Source: Duganella sp. SG902 (lineage in GTDB: Bacteria > Pseudomonadota > Gammaproteobacteria > Burkholderiales > Burkholderiaceae_D). Taken from it: 64,000 nucleotides of DNA. The notes below the pieces were generated by a model that saw only the letters and a list, made by a program, of their open reading frames with translations, ran no database searches and was not told the origin of the DNA. Of the stretch, positions 33,850-42,608 are shown in pieces. Position numbers and translations under genes: made by a program. The DNA is taken from contig NZ_JABMJK010000006.1 of the NCBI RefSeq assembly GCF_013376005.1, positions 124,001-188,000 of the forward strand, read 5' to 3'. The stretch's first letter is position 1; each line of letters starts with the position of its first letter.

Positions 33850-34803
33850 TTATTTGGCTTGCACTAGCGCCTCGCTGACGCTCCACAGTCGTTTGGCGAC
33901 GGCGTCGTCGTGCGCCACCGGGTTGGGCGACCGCAGCGGCCAGCCGCCGGCGCGGGCGGCCTTGTCCTTGTAGCGCGCAATCTGGCTGTAGTAGGCGCCC
34001 GATTGCCGCTCCACCTCCGGCGCCAGCAGCGCGTACAGGGTGCTCTGCACGCCTTCCCATGGCTCGATCAGGCCGGCCAGGCGCAGGATCGGCACCACCA
34101 TCAGGTTCTGCAGCCACATCGGCAGTGGCAGCGACAACAGGTTGGTGCGCACGAAGCCGGGGTTGACGCTGGCGGCGGTCACGCCGGTGCCGGCCAGGCG
34201 GCGGCCCAGCTCGCGCGCGTGCAGCAGGTTGGCCAGCTTCGATTGCGCGTACGCTTCCCAGGTGTCGAACGGACGGCTGTGGTAGTTCAGGTCGTCGAAG
34301 TGGATCTCGCCCTTGCGGCCCATGGCGTACTCGTGGAAGTAGCTCGACAGATTGACCACCCGCGACGGCGCGCCGGCCTTGAGCGCGTCCATCAGCAGGT
34401 TGGTGAGCAGGAAGTGCCCAAGGTGGTTGACGCCGAACTGGGTTTCGAAACCGTCCTTGGTGCGGCCGAACGGCGTTTTCATCACGCCGGCGTTGTTGAC
34501 CAGCCCCTGCAGCTTCGGATGGTTGCGGTTCACCTCGGCGGCGAAGGCGCGCACCGACGCCAGGTCGCCCAACTCCAGTTGGTAGACGATCAGGTCGGCG
34601 GAGCCGATTTCGCGGCGGATCTCGGCGGCAACACGCTGCCCCTCCTTGACGCGCCGCACGCCCATGACGACGGTGGCGCCCTGTTTGGCCAGTTGTTGGG
34701 CGGTGACCAGACCGATGCCGGAATTGGCGCCGGTGACGACATAGGTTTTGCCGGTCAAGTTCTTGTTAAGAAGTTCAGGAGAAACCATAAGTGGGGTGGA
34801 CAT
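33850..34803 (-). CDS. SDR family oxidoreductase (retinol dehydrogenase-like)
   Basis: 317 residues. TGANSGIG cofactor motif, NNAG, Ser in VVNLSS and a catalytic YAQSK. The long C-terminal part after NPGFVRTNL is typical of the retinol/WW-domain-like SDR group rather than FabG. NADP(H) use is likely. The start at 34803 is 128 bases from the divergent TetR gene, with an operator-like repeat between. The substrate is unknown. Confidence 0.85.
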   Translation of the reverse strand: MSTPLMVSPELLNKNLTGKTYVVTGANSGIGLVTAQQLAKQGATVVMGVRRVKEGQRVAAEIRREIGSADLIVYQLELGDLASVRAFAAEVNRNHPKLQGLVNNAGVMKTPFGRTKDGFETQFGVNHLGHFLLTNLLMDALKAGAPSRVVNLSSYFHEYAMGRKGEIHFDDLNYHSRPFDTWEAYAQSKLANLLHARELGRRLAGTGVTAASVNPGFVRTNLLSLPLPMWLQNLMVVPILRLAGLIEPWEGVQSTLYALLAPEVERQSGAYYSQIARYKDKAARAGGWPLRSPNPVAHDDAVAKRLWSVSEALVQAK

Positions 34804-34833
34804 TTTGTGCTCCGATGGGAATAGAATAAGAAA

Positions 34834-34863
34834 CCAGTGGTCTTCAATATACAAGACCACCGG
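34834..34863. promoter_or_regulatory. Candidate TetR operator between SDR and TetR genes
   Basis: CCAGTGGTCTT and AAGACCACCGG (one mismatch in 11) form an inverted repeat with an 8-base spacer, and GGTCTCTT directly follows as a third half-site. Located 31 bases upstream of the SDR start and 67 bases from the TetR start, fitting repression of both by the TetR protein. Confidence 0.6.
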
Positions 34864-34930
34864 TCTCTTGTCAAGCGACCGCGCATTCGCTACAGTTGCG
34901 TCCTGCGACATTTTTTGACCACTGACCTTT

Positions 34931-35602
34931 ATGACAACACCCGAACCATTCCAGCGCGCGCGCCGGCCGGAGCAAAAGGAGGAACGCCGCCAGCATTTGC
35001 TGGACACGGCCAGGACGGCCCTGCGCGGCGGCATGGAGGTGAGCGAGCTGGGCTTGAATGAACTGGCGCGCCAGGCTCAGATGACCAAGTCGAATGTGTA
35101 CCGGTATTTCGAGAACCGCGAGGCACTGCTGCTGGCCTTGCTGGAGGAGGAAACGGCGCAGTGGAGCGTCGACCTGGGCGCCCTGCTCGCGGCCGCTCCC
35201 CGGGTCACGCTGGAGCAGATCGCGCGGGCTTTCGCCGGCAGCAGCGCGGCCCATCCGTTGATGTGCCGCCTGTTCAGCATCCTGCCGTCGATCATCGAGC
35301 GCAACGTGTCGCCCGAACGGCTGACGGAATTCAAGCGCAATTCACTGGCGCTGCTCGCTGGCGCGGCGGAGCAGCTGCACCGCGCCGCGCCAGCGTTGCC
35401 GGTCGCCGCGTACCTGTCGTTCATGCGGCAGGCGATCGCCCTGATGATCGGCCTGTGGCCGCTCGCCACCCCGGCTGAAGCCTTGGCCGGCGTGCTGGCG
35501 CAGCCGGAACTGCGACCGTTACGCTACGACTTCGAAAGCGATTTCGCTTCCGGCCTGCTGCTGCTGCTGCGCGGCCTGGACTCCGCGACCACGTCGAAAT
35601 AA
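34931..35602 (+). CDS. TetR family transcriptional regulator
   Basis: 223 residues. N-terminal HTH with LNELARQAQMTKSNVYRYFENREALL, a good TetR signature, then a helical ligand domain. It probably represses the divergent SDR gene and itself through the repeat at 34834-34863. The effector is unknown. It reads toward the OYE operon at 35775, with its own stop 172 bases before it. Confidence 0.85.
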   Translation: MTTPEPFQRARRPEQKEERRQHLLDTARTALRGGMEVSELGLNELARQAQMTKSNVYRYFENREALLLALLEEETAQWSVDLGALLAAAPRVTLEQIARAFAGSSAAHPLMCRLFSILPSIIERNVSPERLTEFKRNSLALLAGAAEQLHRAAPALPVAAYLSFMRQAIALMIGLWPLATPAEALAGVLAQPELRPLRYDFESDFASGLLLLLRGLDSATTSK

Positions 35603-35642
35603 TCATCCTCGTTCCCACCGTCGCCAACGGCGGCGCCATAAA

Positions 35643-35755
35643 AATATGACGCCAATCATATTCAAATTTGGCAACACCCCCTGCGCAACCAGTTGAGCAC
35701 CTGAAAATAATGGTTGCGAAATATGATGAACATAATTATGATGGTCATCATATTT
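35643..35755. promoter_or_regulatory. Operator-like palindromes upstream of the OYE operon
   Basis: AATATGA (35643-35649) and TCATATT (35656-35662) form one inverted pair. A larger pair, AAATATGATGA (35719-35729) and TCATCATATTT (35745-35755), is perfect over 11 bases with a 15-base spacer containing the palindrome CATAATTATG. The downstream arm ends 19 bases before the ATG, ideal for repression. The same AAATATGATG core recurs upstream of the oxidoreductase gene at 49198. Confidence 0.55.
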
Positions 35756-35774
35756 TGAATTCAGAGGTGCTTGC

Positions 35775-37028
35775 ATGACCAATTCCACCCCGGGCGCGCC
35801 GCCCTTGCTGACCCAGGCGCTGCGGCTGCCGAATGGACGAACCATCCGTAACCGCCTGGCCAAGGCGGCGACCAGCGAGACGCTGGGCACGTACGCCAAC
35901 AACCCGACGCCAAGCCTGGTGCGGCTGTACCGCCGCTGGGCCGCCTCCGGCGTTGGCCTCATCATCACCGGCAATGTGATGATCGATCGCCGGGCGTTGG
36001 GCGAGCCGGGCAATGTCGTGATCGAAGACGAGGCGGATCTGCCGCTGCTGCGCCAATGGGCCAGCGCCGCCACCGATCAGGGCGCGGCCATCTGGGTCCA
36101 GCTCAATCATCCGGGCAAGCAATCGGGCAAGGGCCTGAACGTCAGCAATCTCGCGCCCTCGGCGGTGCCGTTCAGTCCGGAAATGGAGGCGCTCTTCGAG
36201 ACCCCGCGCGAGGCCACCGTGGCCGAGATCGAGGAAATCATCGAGCGCTTCGGCCGCAGCGCGGCCATCTGCAAGAAAGCGGGATTTAGCGGCGTGCAGA
36301 TCCATGCGGCGCACGGCTACCTGATCAATCAATTCCTGTCGCCACACCACAATCAACGCACCGACGAATGGGGCGGCACGACCGAGAAACGGCGGCGTTT
36401 CCTGCTTGCCGTGTACGCCGAAATCCGGCGCCAGGTCGGTCCCGACTTCCCGGTCGGGATCAAGCTCAACTCGGCGGACTTCCAGCACGGCGGCTTCACC
36501 GAGGAGGAGTCGCTGCAAACCGTCCGGGCGCTGGCCGACGCCGGCATCGACCTGGTCGAAATTTCCGGCGGCACCTATGAAACCGGCGTGGCGCAGCCCA
36601 AAAAGGCTTCCACCGTGGCGCGCGAGGCCTACTTCATCGAGTTCGCCGAAAAGGTCCGGGCCGCAGTGCAGGTTCCGCTGATGGTCACCGGCGGCTTCCG
36701 CAGCGTGACGGGCATGGATGCGGCGTTGCGCTCCGGCGCGGTCGACGTGGTCGGCATCGCGCGGCTGATGGTCATCGATCCCGACGCGCCGGCGTCGCTG
36801 CTCAATGGATTGAACAGCAAGCAGCAGGTCCATCCGATCAAGACCGGCATCAAGCAGATCGACCGCCTGGGCCTGATGGAAGTGCTCTGGTACGAATTGC
36901 AGGTAAAACGCATCGCCGCCGGCGGCGAGCCGCGCCCGGGCGAAAGCGGCCTGTGGGCCCTGGTGAAATCACTCGCGATGAACGGCTGGGGCACGTTCAA
37001 AACCCGGCGCCTGCGCGCCCGCTCATAA
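35775..37028 (+). CDS. NADH:flavin oxidoreductase (Old Yellow Enzyme-like)
   Basis: 417 residues. FMN barrel with the active-site motif HAAHGYLINQFLSP (177-190: His177, His180, Tyr182) and DEWGG. Family members reduce activated C=C bonds with NAD(P)H. It has no C-terminal Fe-S/FAD domain of the 2,4-dienoyl-CoA reductase type, so it is a single-domain OYE. First gene of a plus-strand operon with two hydrolases, an SCP2-like protein and an AcuI-like reductase. Confidence 0.85.
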   Translation: MTNSTPGAPPLLTQALRLPNGRTIRNRLAKAATSETLGTYANNPTPSLVRLYRRWAASGVGLIITGNVMIDRRALGEPGNVVIEDEADLPLLRQWASAATDQGAAIWVQLNHPGKQSGKGLNVSNLAPSAVPFSPEMEALFETPREATVAEIEEIIERFGRSAAICKKAGFSGVQIHAAHGYLINQFLSPHHNQRTDEWGGTTEKRRRFLLAVYAEIRRQVGPDFPVGIKLNSADFQHGGFTEEESLQTVRALADAGIDLVEISGGTYETGVAQPKKASTVAREAYFIEFAEKVRAAVQVPLMVTGGFRSVTGMDAALRSGAVDVVGIARLMVIDPDAPASLLNGLNSKQQVHPIKTGIKQIDRLGLMEVLWYELQVKRIAAGGEPRPGESGLWALVKSLAMNGWGTFKTRRLRARS

Positions 37029-37057
37029 CGCTCTCACTCACAAAGGAAAACAATATC

Positions 37058-38017
37058 ATGTCCAATCTTCTCAAACGCAATCGTCAAGTCCTGCAAGCGG
37101 GCATTCTCGCGTCCGCGCTGAGTGCGCCCTTCCTGGCCACGGCGGCCACCGATACCCCGGCGCAGATGGCGCAAGCATCGGCCGTCAGCTGGGCCAACGT
37201 TCCGACCCAATTTGTTTCCGCTGGCGGCGTCAATTTCGCATACAGGGAACTGGGCAGGCAAAACGGCGGCACCCCGGTGATCCTGCTCAATCACCTGGCC
37301 GCCGTGCTGGATAACTGGGATCCGCGCGTGGTGGACGGCCTCGCGGCAAAGCGTCATGTGATCGTGTTCGACAATCGCGGCATCGGCGCCTCCAGCGGCT
37401 CCGCGCCAAAAACGATAGAGGCCATGGCGGACGACGCCACCACCTTCATCAAGGCCCTGGGATACGAGCAGGTCGACCTGTTCGGCTTTTCCATGGGCGG
37501 CATGGTTTCCCAGGAAATCGTGCTCAAACACCCGCAGCTGGTGCGCAAGCTGATCCTGGCGGGCACCGGCCCCGCCGGCGGCGAAGGGATCAGCGCCGTG
37601 GCGGGCGTGGCGAACTGGGACATTATGCGCGGCTTGTTCACTTTCCAGGACCCCAAGCAGTTCCTGTTCTTCACCCGCACCCCGAGGGGCATCGAGGCCG
37701 GCAAGGCCTTCCTCGCGCGCTTGCAGGAACGCTCGGCCAATCGCGACAAGGACATCGCCATCTCCGCGTATATCGCGCAACTCGAGGCGCTCAAGGCCTG
37801 GGGCAATAAGCAGCCGGCCGATCTTTCGGTGATCAAGCAGCCCGTGCTGGTCGTCAACGGCGACTACGATCGCATGGTGCCGACCGTGAACTCGCAGGAC
37901 CTCGCGCGCCGTCTGCCGAACAGCAGCCTCATCATCTATCCGGACGCCGGCCACGGCGGCGTGTTCCAGTACCACGCCGAGTTCGTGCCGGCCGCGCTCG
38001 CATTCCTGGCACGCTAA
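37058..38017 (+). CDS. Exported alpha/beta hydrolase
   Basis: 319 residues with an N-terminal signal-like segment (about 1-30, LASALSAPFLATAA). Alpha/beta-hydrolase fold with nucleophile Ser145 in GFSMGG, acid Asp in NGDYD and His in DAGHGG. It is clearly paralogous to the next gene (shared NWDP, GLAA, QVD, LVRKL, GTGP blocks). Likely an esterase or haloperoxidase-like enzyme in the periplasm. Second gene of the operon. Confidence 0.8.
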   Translation: MSNLLKRNRQVLQAGILASALSAPFLATAATDTPAQMAQASAVSWANVPTQFVSAGGVNFAYRELGRQNGGTPVILLNHLAAVLDNWDPRVVDGLAAKRHVIVFDNRGIGASSGSAPKTIEAMADDATTFIKALGYEQVDLFGFSMGGMVSQEIVLKHPQLVRKLILAGTGPAGGEGISAVAGVANWDIMRGLFTFQDPKQFLFFTRTPRGIEAGKAFLARLQERSANRDKDIAISAYIAQLEALKAWGNKQPADLSVIKQPVLVVNGDYDRMVPTVNSQDLARRLPNSSLIIYPDAGHGGVFQYHAEFVPAALAFLAR

Positions 38018-38039
38018 GCCGCCCACCAAGGACATCGAC

Positions 38040-38885
38040 ATGCCTTACACACACAACACCGCCCCCACCTGCTTTGTCGAGGTGGACGGCGCGCGATTCG
38101 CCTATCGCCGCTGGGGGAACAGCGGCACGGGACAGCCGCCGCTGTTTTTACTCCAGCATTTTCGCGGCGGCATGGACAACTGGGATCCGCTCATGACCGA
38201 CGGCCTGGCCGCCGGTCGCGAGGTCATCCTTTACAACGGCAGGGGTATCGCGTCGTCCACCGGCACGCCGCGTACGCGCATCGAGCAGATGGCGGACGAT
38301 GCCGCGGCCGTGATCCGGGCGTTGGGCTTAAGCCAGGTGGATGTGCTGGGCTTCTCGCTGGGCGGCTTTCAAGCGCAGGATTTGACCCGGCGCCATCCGG
38401 CGCTGGTGCGCAAGCTCATGCTGCTCGGCACCGGTCCGCGCGGCGGCAATCCCGATTCGGCGCCGGGGGTGGTGGAGGTCGCGACGCACGCGGTGCCGAC
38501 TGTGGATGATTTCCTGTTCCTGTTCTTCGGCCGCTCGGAGGCGGCGAAAAAGGCCGGGCGCGCGTTCTGGGAGCGCCGTCACCAGCGAATCGATCAGGAC
38601 CCGCCCAGTTCGCCGGCCGTGATTCAAGCCCAGATAGAGGCCAATATGTACTACTTGCCGAAACTGGACCCGGCAGACCCGTTCGCCCATTTGCGCGAAA
38701 TCACGCAGCCGACCTTCATATTGAACGGCAACGACGACATCATGGTCCCGACCATCAATTCCTGGTCCATGGCCCAGAACATCCCGAACGCGCAGTTGTT
38801 CATCTATCCCGATGCCGGCCACGCGGCGCAGTTCCAGTATCCGCAGCGCTTCCTGCGGCACGCCATTCAGTTCCTTGACGAGTAA
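38040..38885 (+). CDS. Cytoplasmic alpha/beta hydrolase, paralog of upstream gene
   Basis: 281 residues without a signal peptide. Nucleophile Ser106 in GFSLGG, Asp in NGNDD and His in DAGHAA. The sequence follows its upstream neighbour but lacks the leader, so the pair might hydrolyse the same class of compound on both sides of the inner membrane. This is inference; substrates are unknown. Confidence 0.8.
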   Translation: MPYTHNTAPTCFVEVDGARFAYRRWGNSGTGQPPLFLLQHFRGGMDNWDPLMTDGLAAGREVILYNGRGIASSTGTPRTRIEQMADDAAAVIRALGLSQVDVLGFSLGGFQAQDLTRRHPALVRKLMLLGTGPRGGNPDSAPGVVEVATHAVPTVDDFLFLFFGRSEAAKKAGRAFWERRHQRIDQDPPSSPAVIQAQIEANMYYLPKLDPADPFAHLREITQPTFILNGNDDIMVPTINSWSMAQNIPNAQLFIYPDAGHAAQFQYPQRFLRHAIQFLDE

Positions 38886-38890
38886 GCCAC

Positions 38891-39262
38891 ATGCTCAAGT
38901 TCAAATTATTGCTCTGGCTCCTGCCCAAGCTGCTGCAGCGGGCCATCAACACCCAACCCGCTTGCGCCAGGTATGTGCAAGACAAAATACTGCTGTTCCA
39001 GATCCGCACACGCGGCGGAGCCGGCCGCTATTTCACGATCGCGGACAACAAGGTACGCTCGACCGCCGGCCTCCATCCCGCACCACAATTCACCCTGAGC
39101 TTCAGGGACGCGGACCGCGGCTTCTCCATCCTTTCAGCAAAGAACGGCAAGGAAGCCTTCCTCAACGCCTTGCACGACCAGGATCTCGACATCAGCGGCG
39201 ACTTCGTCGAAGTGATGTGGTTCCAGGGGCTGACCGAATTCCTGCAACCACCCAAACCATAG
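38891..39262 (+). CDS. SCP2-like sterol/lipid carrier domain protein
   Basis: 123 residues. After a basic hydrophobic N-terminus the body (YFTIADN..., FTLSFRDADRGFSIL, LDISGDFVEVMWF) resembles the single SCP2 fold that binds acyl chains or sterols in a hydrophobic tunnel. It lies 5 bases after the hydrolase and 16 before the reductase. The match is by pattern only, and a different small fold is possible. If right, it supports a lipid-like substrate for the operon. Confidence 0.55.
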   Translation: MLKFKLLLWLLPKLLQRAINTQPACARYVQDKILLFQIRTRGGAGRYFTIADNKVRSTAGLHPAPQFTLSFRDADRGFSILSAKNGKEAFLNALHDQDLDISGDFVEVMWFQGLTEFLQPPKP

Positions 39263-39278
39263 AATAGAGAGGCAAACC

Positions 39279-40265
39279 ATGTCATTCAAAGCGCTATTGG
39301 CATCCAAGTCCGGCAGCACCGTGTCCACCAGCGTGGTCGAGCTGGACGAGGGCGAGCTCATGCCCGGCGACGTCACCATCGCGGTCGAGTATTCCTCGCT
39401 CAATTACAAGGACGCGCTGGCCGTCAGCGGCCGGGCCGAAATCATCCGCACGTTTCCACTGATCGCCGGCATCGACCTGGCCGGGACGGTCGAGTCGTCC
39501 AGCTATCCGGGCATCGTGCCTGGCGATCGCGTGGTGCTCAACGGCTGGCAGCTGAGCCAGGCCCATCACGGCGGCTACGCGCAGAAGGCGCGCGTCAACG
39601 GCGACTGGCTGGTCAAGCTGCCGGAGGTTTTCTCCACCAAGGACGCGATGGCGATCGGCACCGCCGGCTACACCGCGATGCTGTCGGTGCTGGCGCTCGA
39701 ACATGGCGGCGTCCACCCTGAGCACGGCGACATCCTGGTCACCGGCGCCAACGGCGGCGTCGGTTCGATCGCGATCGCGCTGCTGTCGCGGCTGGGCTAC
39801 CGCGTCGTCGCCTCGACCGGACGCCTGGCCGAGGCGGACTACCTGCGCAGTCTTGGCGCCGCCGAGATCATCGACCGTGCCCAGCTGTCGGAATCCGGTC
39901 CCCCTATCGCGCGCGAGCGCTGGGCCGGCGTGGTCGATTGCGTCGGCAGCCACACGCTCGCCAACGCGCTGGCGCAAACCCGGTACGGCGGCGTGGTGAC
40001 CGCCTGCGGCCTGGCACAAGGCACCGGCTTGCCGGCCTCCGTGCTGCCCTTCATCTTGCGCAACGTGACCCTGGCCGGGATTGATTCCGTCAACGCACCG
40101 CAGGCGATGCGCATTCAAGCCTGGGCGCGGCTGGCACGCGACCTCGACCTGGACAAGCTGGCCAGCACGACGCAGCTGATTGGTTTGTCGGAAGTGCCAG
40201 CAGCCGCCGAACGGCTGCTGGCGGGACAAGTGCGGGGCCGCACCATCGTCGACGTCAACGTCTGA
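39279..40265 (+). CDS. AcuI/YhdH-type quinone oxidoreductase
   Basis: 328 residues, medium-chain reductase without zinc ligands. SLNYKDALAVSGRAEIIRTFPLI and GIDLAGTVESS are typical of the YhdH/AcuI group; the nucleotide site is TGANGGVGSIAIALL. Known members reduce acrylyl-CoA to propionyl-CoA with NADPH. It is the last gene of the operon and its end overlaps by 11 bases the end of the convergent GMC gene. Confidence 0.85.
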   Translation: MSFKALLASKSGSTVSTSVVELDEGELMPGDVTIAVEYSSLNYKDALAVSGRAEIIRTFPLIAGIDLAGTVESSSYPGIVPGDRVVLNGWQLSQAHHGGYAQKARVNGDWLVKLPEVFSTKDAMAIGTAGYTAMLSVLALEHGGVHPEHGDILVTGANGGVGSIAIALLSRLGYRVVASTGRLAEADYLRSLGAAEIIDRAQLSESGPPIARERWAGVVDCVGSHTLANALAQTRYGGVVTACGLAQGTGLPASVLPFILRNVTLAGIDSVNAPQAMRIQAWARLARDLDLDKLASTTQLIGLSEVPAAAERLLAGQVRGRTIVDVNV

Positions 40266-41877
40266 CAGGCCCGGCGCGGCCAGCCGCGCTGGATGCCGGC
40301 ACCTGCGCCATGGCGTATTCGGCCAGCGCGGTGATGGTCAGGGCCGGGTTGACGCCGGGATTGGCGGGCATCGCCGCGCCGTCGCACACCAGCATGTTCC
40401 GGTAGCCGAACACGCGCAAATGCTGATCGATCACGCCGCTGGCCGCATCGGCGCCGATGACGGCGCCGCCCAGCACGTGGGCGCTGGTGGGAATGTCCGC
40501 CAGCGCTTCCAGCACATTGCTTTGCGCGATACCGCCGGTGCGCCGGGCCAGCCATTCGGCCGCCTGGTTCGCCACCGCGATATAGCTGGGATTCGGCTTG
40601 CCGCTGTCCTGTGCGGTGACCAGGCGGTAACCGCGCCCGAGCCAGCGTTTCCTGGGGCGCAGCGCGATGGCGTTGTCCAGCGTCTGCATGACCAGCAGCG
40701 TCACCATGCGGCGGCTCCAACCGGCCGGCCAGAGTGTCTTCAGCCATTGGATGGGGTGCCGCGCGATCGCCGCCAGCCACGACAGCGGCCGCGTCCAACG
40801 GTTGCCAGGGCCGACCAGGACGGTGTACATCAAGCTCATCGCGTCGGCCTTGCGGCCGTACGTGAGGAATTCAATATGCGTGTCCTGATCCACATGCACG
40901 CTGCTGCTGGCGGTAACGTCGTTCCAGGTCTTGATGTCCCTGGGCAGGCGCACGTTCAGCACCGACTCGCTGTTCGTCCGGACCAACTCGCCAAGGCGGT
41001 CGCTGATCCGTGGCAACGCACCGCCGAGCTTGCAATTGGCCAGCAGCTCATTGGTGCCCAGCGCGCCGCCGGCGAACACCACGCCGCGCGCGACGTGGGT
41101 ACGGCGGCCGCGCCGGAACCACGCGCCGGGATGCTCGGTCGTCACCAGGTAGCCGTCACTGCCATCGGCGGCGCCGGCGGGCCTGACCTCGACCACTTCA
41201 CGCTCCGCCATCACCCGCACGCCGCGCTTCTCCGCGAACCACAGGTAATTCTTCACCAGCGAATTGACGGCGCCGACGCGGCACCCCACCACGCACGCGC
41301 CGCAACGCGTGCAGCCCGTGCGGTCCGGCCCTTCTCCGCCAAAGTACGGGTCCTTGACGGTCTGCCCCGGTGCGCCGAAGAAGATGCCGGTCGGCGAACG
41401 CGTGAACCCGTCCGGATTGCCGACATGACGCGCCAGCTCCCGCGCCAGCCGCTGGTTGGTGGAGTCGAACGGCACGGGCGAGATGCCCAGCATGCGTTCG
41501 GCGGTGGCGTAGTGCGGTAAAAGGCGGGCGTGCCAGTCGCCCAGCGCGCGCCATTGCGGATTGGCGAAAAATGCCGGCCGCGCGCGGTACAGCACGCCGC
41601 CGTAAACCGTGCTGCCGCCGCCGACACCGGACTGGCTCGGCACGAATACATGGCGGAATACCTTCATCCGCATGACGCCCCGCAGGCCCAGCGCGGGCGC
41701 CCACAGGAACTTGCGCAACTGCCAGGTCGACTCGGGCTTGTCCTGGTCCTGGAATCGCTGGCCGCGCTCCAGCACCCCGACGCTGTAGCCCTTTTCCGCC
41801 AACCGCAACGCCGAGACACTGCCGCCGAAACCCGAACCGATCACCAACCAGTCGTAGTCATATGCGATCGCAGCCAT
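40255..41877 (-). CDS. GMC family oxidoreductase (cholesterol oxidase-like)
   Basis: 540 residues. N-terminal FAD motif VIGSGFGGSVSALRL (12-26) and ERG; C-terminal HVLGGAVIG and NPGVNPALTITALAE, which form the usual GMC C-terminal block. A Cys cluster C-x2-C-x2-C-x3-C (189, 192, 195, 199) resembles a ferredoxin-type 4Fe-4S site and is known in a bacterial subgroup near cholesterol oxidases. No signal peptide. It lies 3 bases after the OmpW stop, as the last gene of the operon. Confidence 0.8.
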   Translation of the reverse strand: MAAIAYDYDWLVIGSGFGGSVSALRLAEKGYSVGVLERGQRFQDQDKPESTWQLRKFLWAPALGLRGVMRMKVFRHVFVPSQSGVGGGSTVYGGVLYRARPAFFANPQWRALGDWHARLLPHYATAERMLGISPVPFDSTNQRLARELARHVGNPDGFTRSPTGIFFGAPGQTVKDPYFGGEGPDRTGCTRCGACVVGCRVGAVNSLVKNYLWFAEKRGVRVMAEREVVEVRPAGAADGSDGYLVTTEHPGAWFRRGRRTHVARGVVFAGGALGTNELLANCKLGGALPRISDRLGELVRTNSESVLNVRLPRDIKTWNDVTASSSVHVDQDTHIEFLTYGRKADAMSLMYTVLVGPGNRWTRPLSWLAAIARHPIQWLKTLWPAGWSRRMVTLLVMQTLDNAIALRPRKRWLGRGYRLVTAQDSGKPNPSYIAVANQAAEWLARRTGGIAQSNVLEALADIPTSAHVLGGAVIGADAASGVIDQHLRVFGYRNMLVCDGAAMPANPGVNPALTITALAEYAMAQVPASSAAGRAGPVRR

Positions 41878-41880
41878 ACG

Positions 41881-42570
41881 TCAGAACTTGTAGCCGAGCG
41901 TGACGCCGAAGATGCGCGGCGAGTCCTTGAGCGTGACGTTGCGCGTGATGGCGCCGAAGCCGGGCGTGTCGGTCGCCACCGATGCCGAGGTATTCAGGCG
42001 AAACGCGGAGTACTCGACGTTGATGCACCATTGGCGGCCCAGCGCGTACTCCATCCCTGCCCTGCCGTAGGCACCCCACGCGGGGCGCAGGTCGATGGTG
42101 CTGCCGCTTCCCTGCACGGCGGCGGTGTAGGCCGGCGTGGACTCCTGCTGCGTGAAAAAGGTATAGGTCACGCCGCCCGCGACGTAGGGACGGAAGCCCG
42201 AGAACTCGCCCGGGCTGTAACGCAACATCGCGGTTGGAAACCAGATGCGCGTCCTGGCCACCGCCCCGACTGGCGCCGCGACGCCCGCCCCCACCGCGGT
42301 CAGCGTCGGCGGGATGCCGAGCTGGATTTGCCCCGACCAGTTGTCGGACCAGCGCCGCTCGTAGCTGATGGCGTAGACGTTCAGATCCCTGGCGGCCAGC
42401 TTGAGGCCGGGCGGTGTGGTGCCAGGCGGCCCGGTCAGATCGCCCGACCGCAGGTCGAAGTGAACTCTGGCGTAGCCAGCTCGAACCGTATTGTTTTCCA
42501 CTTCATCGGCATGTGACGGGACGTACGCCGCCAGCGCCGCGACGACGGCGGCCAGTTTTTTTACTCGCAT
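41881..42570 (-). CDS. OmpW family outer membrane protein
   Basis: 229 residues with a signal peptide (AAVVAALAAYVPSHA) and eight-stranded barrel features: alternating aromatic strands and a C-terminal TLGYKF ending in Phe, the outer-membrane insertion signal. OmpW barrels are thought to let small hydrophobic compounds enter. Its place inside a lipid-type operon supports a role in substrate uptake. The start at 42570 gives the signal peptide. Confidence 0.8.
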   Translation of the reverse strand: MRVKKLAAVVAALAAYVPSHADEVENNTVRAGYARVHFDLRSGDLTGPPGTTPPGLKLAARDLNVYAISYERRWSDNWSGQIQLGIPPTLTAVGAGVAAPVGAVARTRIWFPTAMLRYSPGEFSGFRPYVAGGVTYTFFTQQESTPAYTAAVQGSGSTIDLRPAWGAYGRAGMEYALGRQWCINVEYSAFRLNTSASVATDTPGFGAITRNVTLKDSPRIFGVTLGYKF

Positions 42571-42608
42571 TGTTGTCTCCTGAGGATTGTAGTTATTGAG
42601 GTGCTTCT

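Noticed and set aside
40266..42600. Overlapping frames suggesting a frameshift in the GMC gene
   Set aside because: The 540-residue frame is continuous with both FAD and C-terminal motifs, so the other frames are shadows.
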